Part shown: positions 2,814-6,221 of the stretch, in pieces
Layout of the letters: the number at the start of each line of letters is the position of its first letter
Position numbering within the stretch: position 1 is the stretch's first letter
Assembly: GCA_017861495.1 (NCBI GenBank)
Contig: JAGFXW010000151.1
Location: 1 to 6,221 of the forward strand
DNA: 6,221 nt
Direction: 5' to 3'
Source of the DNA: Bacillota bacterium
GTDB taxonomy: Bacteria > Bacillota_C > Negativicutes > CTSoil-072
Notes under the pieces: generated by a model
The model's database searches: none
Seen by the model: the letters and a program-made list of their open reading frames with translations, nothing else
What the model was told of the DNA's origin: nothing
Position numbers and translations under genes: made by a program

Positions 2814-5159
2814 ATGTTTCTGCGACAAATGGATGCTGATCGCGCAGAGGTAATACGGCTAATTGATGAACAAGTTGAAAAAATCCTAGTGCCGTTGAAA
2901 AACGCGCCGGATTTATTAAAACGTGAGGGTTTGGGTGAACGGCAGCGCAATCTGAGTAGTGAAGCCATCAGCCAATGGGAAAAAATATTACAAAGTGAAC
3001 GGTATAAAGTAGATCGCCTGGAAGCATCTTTTGTTGTGATTGGCACGATGAAATCGGGCAAATCCACAACCATCAATACAATTGTTGGCACAGAAGTGCT
3101 GCCAAATCGCAATCAACCGATGACAACGCTGCCGACGGTTATTCGTCATTATCCGGGAAAACGGGAGCCGGAATTGTTTTTTGCGGATCCCGGGCCAATG
3201 AATCAATTGATTGGTCAGTTGTACAATGCCCTCCAAAAGGCGGATGAAGAGGGTTCCTTGAAGCGTTTGGCGTTTTGCGCTACAGAAAACGGCAAAGAAT
3301 TAGTTCGCAAGATTATGGATGGATCGCTGGGAGAAGTATATAGACAGTATAACGGTCAGCAAGAGATCTTTGATTTTTTGAAAAATATGAATGATATTTG
3401 GCGGTTATGCGCCAGCGAAGGGGTCGGCATCGACATCGACCACTGCTTGGGCTGCTATGATGATATTCAAAAATTTCCTGCCATCGAAGTTGAATTTACT
3501 CATTTGGATGAGCAATTTTGTGATGCAGGAAATGGAAAATTCACCCTGATTGATACCCCGGGCCCGAATGAAGCAGGTCAAGTTTTTTTGAAAAAAATTA
3601 TGCGCGAACAGTTGGAAAAAGCATCTGCAGTCATTGCAGTATTGGATTATACGCAATTAAATGCAGAGGCGGATGCTGATATCCGCAGGTCTTTGGATGA
3701 AGTAGCCAATGTAACGAGCGACCGTCTGTTTGTGTTTGTCAACAAATTCGACCAGAAAGACCGGCACAGCATGGACGCCGATACGTTACGCACTTATGTA
3801 GCGAAGCAATTATTTGAAGGCCGTTTGGATGAAACGCATGTATATCCGATTTCCAGTCGGTACGGTTATCTGGCCACCCGGGCCGAACGGGAACTTGAGC
3901 GGTTCCATCGTTTGCCTGATCCCCGTCTTCATCCGTGGGTAGAGGATTTTGCCTTTTTGGCATTGGGAACTTTCTGGGAGGAAAAAGATTTTGACTCGAA
4001 TGAATTAAAAAATCGGGCTGCTAAATTGTGGCAGCACAGCTGTTTCGACAGCCTGCTGACGAATGTAGTTCAAACTGGCTATGCCAATTCGGCGAGCATG
4101 AGTTTGCGTGCTGCGCTGGATAAGATGTTGGAATATAATAAGCGCATTGTCGAGAGCTTGCAGCTGCGAAAAAATGCCTTGAATACAGATGTTGCTACAA
4201 TTGAGGATAATGTTCGGGCATTAACGGAAAAAATTATTTTGATCCACGATTCAAACGTTGAAGCGCGGCGTTTGATCGATGAAAGCACTAAGCTTCTGGA
4301 AAAAAAGATTTTTCTTTTGTTTGGTGAGATTGATCGAATTGTAAACGATGAAATTCGGCTTGTTTTTGAACGGGAAAATCCCGTTTTGCAGCGGCTGGCT
4401 CCCTTTGTTAATAATGCGCCGCGCAAAAAAACGGTCGAGATTAATCCCCAAATGCGCAGTGATTTTTCTTCCCAGGCGGAAGCAAACCGTTTTATTGACA
4501 AGTTGGTGGCTGCGGGGGCGGAAAAAATTGAACCGCGATTGCAGGAAATACAGAAACTGATTGAAGAGGCTGTAAATGAGCTGATAACGGAAGTTTGGAC
4601 CGGAGTCAATGGTCGTCTGGGCAAGGCATTGGAAGCGGCGGAACAAAGATTGAATGAGACGTTTTCCATAGCGATGGATTTCCCCCAACCTAGTGTGCAG
4701 GCCATTCAGGTTGATTTTGGCGCATTATATCAATCCACCATCAAAGAAGACGAGATTACCCGGGTTAATACAAAGTTTGAACGAAAATGGTATACCTTGT
4801 GGTCCCGTAAGCATAAGGTCGTATATCAACAGCAGGAACACATCTATTGTGTATATACCCAAGATGTGATTACGCAGTTGCAGGCGAAATTGAAGAAAGA
4901 TCTAGGGAATTTATGGAAAATATTGGAGCGCTATATGGATAGCGAGTTTAACCCGGCCATCAACAATTATTTTATCGAAACTGCGGATTACTTGAAACGT
5001 TTTGGTGGAGATCTTGCCGATGCAATGCACGATAAAAAATTGCAAGGTGAGCAATTGGAAAGGCTGATTTTGGCCATTCAAGACATTCTGGCGACATCGT
5101 ATGAACAGCAAAAAAGATTGCAGGAAATGAGAAGTACGTTGTTTAAACCGGCAGAATGA
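2814..5159 (+). CDS. crfC: Dynamin-like GTPase, CrfC (YjdA) homologue
   Basis: A 781-aa soluble GTPase of the bacterial dynamin family. The G motifs are in order: P-loop GTMKSGKST (77-85), switch I MTTLPT (103-108), DTPG (247-250), NKFD (310-313), and a likely G5 ISS (346-348). About 130 residues separate switch I from DTPG. Several blocks closely resemble E. coli CrfC as I recall it: the P-loop through VLPNRNQPMTTLPT, DTPGPNEAGQ followed by ASAVIAVLDYTQL, VNKFDQKDR, and WVEDFA. E. coli CrfC is about 740 aa, binds the DNA polymerase sliding clamp, and affects sister-chromosome cohesion and nucleoid positioning. The C-terminal half (from about 390) is long alpha-helix, probably the stalk. It includes a basic-aromatic patch FERKWYTLWSRKHK (655-668) that could contact membrane or nucleic acid. 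No QLxLF-type clamp-binding motif is evident near the N terminus. No partner gene (E. coli yjcZ) follows. It appears to be transcribed alone. Confidence 0.88.
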   Translation: MFLRQMDADRAEVIRLIDEQVEKILVPLKNAPDLLKREGLGERQRNLSSEAISQWEKILQSERYKVDRLEASFVVIGTMKSGKSTTINTIVGTEVLPNRNQPMTTLPTVIRHYPGKREPELFFADPGPMNQLIGQLYNALQKADEEGSLKRLAFCATENGKELVRKIMDGSLGEVYRQYNGQQEIFDFLKNMNDIWRLCASEGVGIDIDHCLGCYDDIQKFPAIEVEFTHLDEQFCDAGNGKFTLIDTPGPNEAGQVFLKKIMREQLEKASAVIAVLDYTQLNAEADADIRRSLDEVANVTSDRLFVFVNKFDQKDRHSMDADTLRTYVAKQLFEGRLDETHVYPISSRYGYLATRAERELERFHRLPDPRLHPWVEDFAFLALGTFWEEKDFDSNELKNRAAKLWQHSCFDSLLTNVVQTGYANSASMSLRAALDKMLEYNKRIVESLQLRKNALNTDVATIEDNVRALTEKIILIHDSNVEARRLIDESTKLLEKKIFLLFGEIDRIVNDEIRLVFERENPVLQRLAPFVNNAPRKKTVEINPQMRSDFSSQAEANRFIDKLVAAGAEKIEPRLQEIQKLIEEAVNELITEVWTGVNGRLGKALEAAEQRLNETFSIAMDFPQPSVQAIQVDFGALYQSTIKEDEITRVNTKFERKWYTLWSRKHKVVYQQQEHIYCVYTQDVITQLQAKLKKDLGNLWKILERYMDSEFNPAINNYFIETADYLKRFGGDLADAMHDKKLQGEQLERLILAIQDILATSYEQQKRLQEMRSTLFKPAE

Positions 5160-5214
5160 CAGTATGACGGTCGAGCACTTGGTTCATGGTATTTAAGGTG
5201 ATTCTTTGAAACGG

Positions 5215-5232
5215 GCAGGAAATGAGTCCTGT
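5215..5232 (+). other. Weak hairpin after the dynamin gene
   Basis: GCAGGA (5215-5220) pairs with TCCTGT (5227-5232) over 6 bp around a 6-nt loop. No T tract follows at once, so it is at best a weak or factor-assisted terminator or an mRNA 3' end. No better terminator is present between the dynamin gene and icd. Confidence 0.25.
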
Positions 5233-5241
5233 TGGATCGAA

Positions 5242-5269
5242 TTGAAACACTCCACAACAATTTTTTAAC
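5242..5269 (+). promoter_or_regulatory. Possible icd promoter
   Basis: TTGAAA (5242-5247) and TTTAAC (5264-5269) are 16 bp apart, each matching four of six consensus bases. The hexamers sit 33 nt before the icd start. The -10 match is mediocre, so this is a candidate only; icd could also be read from upstream. Confidence 0.3.
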
Positions 5270-5301
5270 AATTTGCGATTAATGTGTAAAGGAGAAAAAA
5301 T

Positions 5302-6221
5302 ATGGCTGAGAAAGTGAAAATGAGTACCCCGTTGGTAGAAATTGATGGGGATGAGATGACCAGAATTATCTGGAAAATGATTAAAGATATTTTATTGCTT
5401 CCGCATATTGAATTGAAAACGGAATATTATGATCTGGGATTGGAAAATAGAGATAAAACGGATGATAAGGTAACCTCAGAATCGGCGCTGGCTATCAAAA
5501 AATACGGTGTTGGTGTGAAGTGTGCAACGATTACTGCCAATGCCGATCGAGTGAAAGAATATAATCTGAAACAATTGTGGAAAAGCCCGAACGCAACGAT
5601 CCGGGCAATTTTGGACGGAACCGTTTTTCGGACGCCGATTGTTGTGAACAGTATTAAACCTTTTGTGAAAACGTGGGAAAAGCCAATTACAATTGCCCGC
5701 CATGCATATGGCGATATCTATAAGAGCACGGAATTCAGAGTCCCAGGGAAAGGGAAAGCGGAACTGGTTTTCACGAGTGAAACCGGAGAGGTATCTTCGC
5801 AGACCATCCATGAATTTGATGGTCCGGGAATAATTTTAGGCATGCACAATATTGACCGCTCCATCCAAAATTTTGCCCGCGCCTGCTTCCGCTATGCGCT
5901 AGACCAAAAGCAAGATTTATGGTTTTCGACCAAAGATACCATTTCCAAAACGTATGATGGTACTTTTAAAGAAATCTTCCAGCAAATCTACAACGACGAA
6001 TACAAAGATCAGTTTGCTGCTGCCAACATTGAATATTTTTATACGTTAATTGATGACGTTGTGGCTAGGATTATGCGTTCGGAGGGTGGAATCATCTGGG
6101 CTTGTAAAAATTATGACGGCGATGTAATGTCGGATATGGTTGCCAGCGCTTGTGGAAGTCTTGCCATGATGACTTCCGTCCTCGTTTCGCCGGAAGGGTA
6201 CTATGAATTCGAGGCTGCTCA
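5302..6221 (+). CDS. icd: NADP-dependent isocitrate dehydrogenase, eukaryotic-type (3' end cut off)
   Basis: Oxidative decarboxylation of isocitrate to 2-oxoglutarate (EC 1.1.1.42), supplying NADPH and the glutamate carbon skeleton. The frame runs 306 codons to the window edge with no stop; the family is about 400 aa, so roughly a quarter is missing. The sequence aligns by eye along its length with the human IDH1/IDH2 type: [13 protein letters not shown] (12-24), GVKCATIT (71-78), KSPNATIR (94-101) and GTVFR (106-110) for substrate binding. ARHAYGD (132-138) follows, with Arg133 at the place of human IDH1 Arg132. [13 protein letters not shown] ends with metal ligands Asp274 and Asp278 at the places of human Asp275 and Asp279. 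The cofactor-specificity residues lie beyond the edge, so NADP use rests on family membership. Start ATG 5302 follows AAAGGAG (5288-5294) at ideal spacing. Confidence 0.95.
   Translation, partial: MAEKVKMSTPLVEIDGDEMTRIIWKMIKDILLLPHIELKTEYYDLGLENRDKTDDKVTSESALAIKKYGVGVKCATITANADRVKEYNLKQLWKSPNATIRAILDGTVFRTPIVVNSIKPFVKTWEKPITIARHAYGDIYKSTEFRVPGKGKAELVFTSETGEVSSQTIHEFDGPGIILGMHNIDRSIQNFARACFRYALDQKQDLWFSTKDTISKTYDGTFKEIFQQIYNDEYKDQFAAANIEYFYTLIDDVVARIMRSEGGIIWACKNYDGDVMSDMVASACGSLAMMTSVLVSPEGYYEFEAA

Noticed and set aside
4348..4560. A 70-codon + strand frame inside the dynamin gene.
   Set aside because: It is a different frame of the conserved coding sequence, with low-complexity basic content and no recognisable product.
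4079..4705. A 208-codon open frame on the minus strand, and other minus-strand frames inside the transporter, dynamin and icd genes.
   Set aside because: They lie antisense within clearly conserved genes, have no ribosome binding site or recognisable domain, and are the usual by-product of a long gene on the other strand.

Overview
All the genes recognised here lie on the + strand. Moderate GC, strong purine-rich Shine-Dalgarno sites (GAGGTG, AAGGAG, AAAGGAG), intrinsic terminators and sigma-A-like promoter hexamers suggest a Firmicute. The gene content is an NRAMP-related transporter, a C-GCAxxG-C-C redox-type protein, a eukaryotic-type NADP isocitrate dehydrogenase and a CrfC-like dynamin otherwise familiar from Gram-negatives. 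That mix suggests an anaerobe, perhaps a diderm Firmicute of the Negativicutes (Sporomusa/Pelosinus type). The lineage is inferred; no marker gene here proves it.

Layout. (1) A complete tRNA-Ser(CGA) with CCA encoded (2-90), then an intrinsic terminator. (2) A long leader region (about 150-611) holding the best promoter in the window (191-219). An intrinsic terminator follows about 17 nt after its predicted start site. Further on are two overlapping inverted repeats, one a perfect 20-bp palindrome, and a 19-codon upstream ORF with a strong ribosome binding site. That ORF is written across a second terminator-like hairpin. (3) An 11-TM NRAMP-superfamily transporter (612-1877) whose metal-site motifs (DPSG in TM1, TISPY in TM6) are those of the NRAMP-related magnesium transporter branch, not of Mn/Fe transporters. 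(4) A 21-codon mini-ORF overlaps the transporter stop, and its own stop runs into the ribosome binding site of a 137-aa cysteine-rich C-GCAxxG-C-C protein (1954-2367). These three reading frames look like one operon, closed by a strong terminator at 2453-2492. (5) A roughly 320-nt gene-free stretch (2493-2813) with an inverted repeat and a region that can fold into a three-way junction with competing pairings. (6) A 781-aa dynamin-like GTPase (2814-5159) closely resembling E. coli CrfC/YjdA. (7) NADP-dependent isocitrate dehydrogenase, cut by the window edge.

Working together. The transporter, mini-ORF and redox-type protein are probably translated in a coupled way. The leader suggests that transporter expression is set by attenuation, conceivably in response to metal status. 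The CrfC homologue and icd appear to be separate transcription units. Nothing in the sequence ties chromosome or membrane remodelling by the dynamin to metal uptake.

The parts most worth following up are the transporter leader (promoter, terminator, palindrome, uORF on a second terminator), the structured region before the dynamin gene, and the CrfC-type dynamin in an apparent Firmicute.
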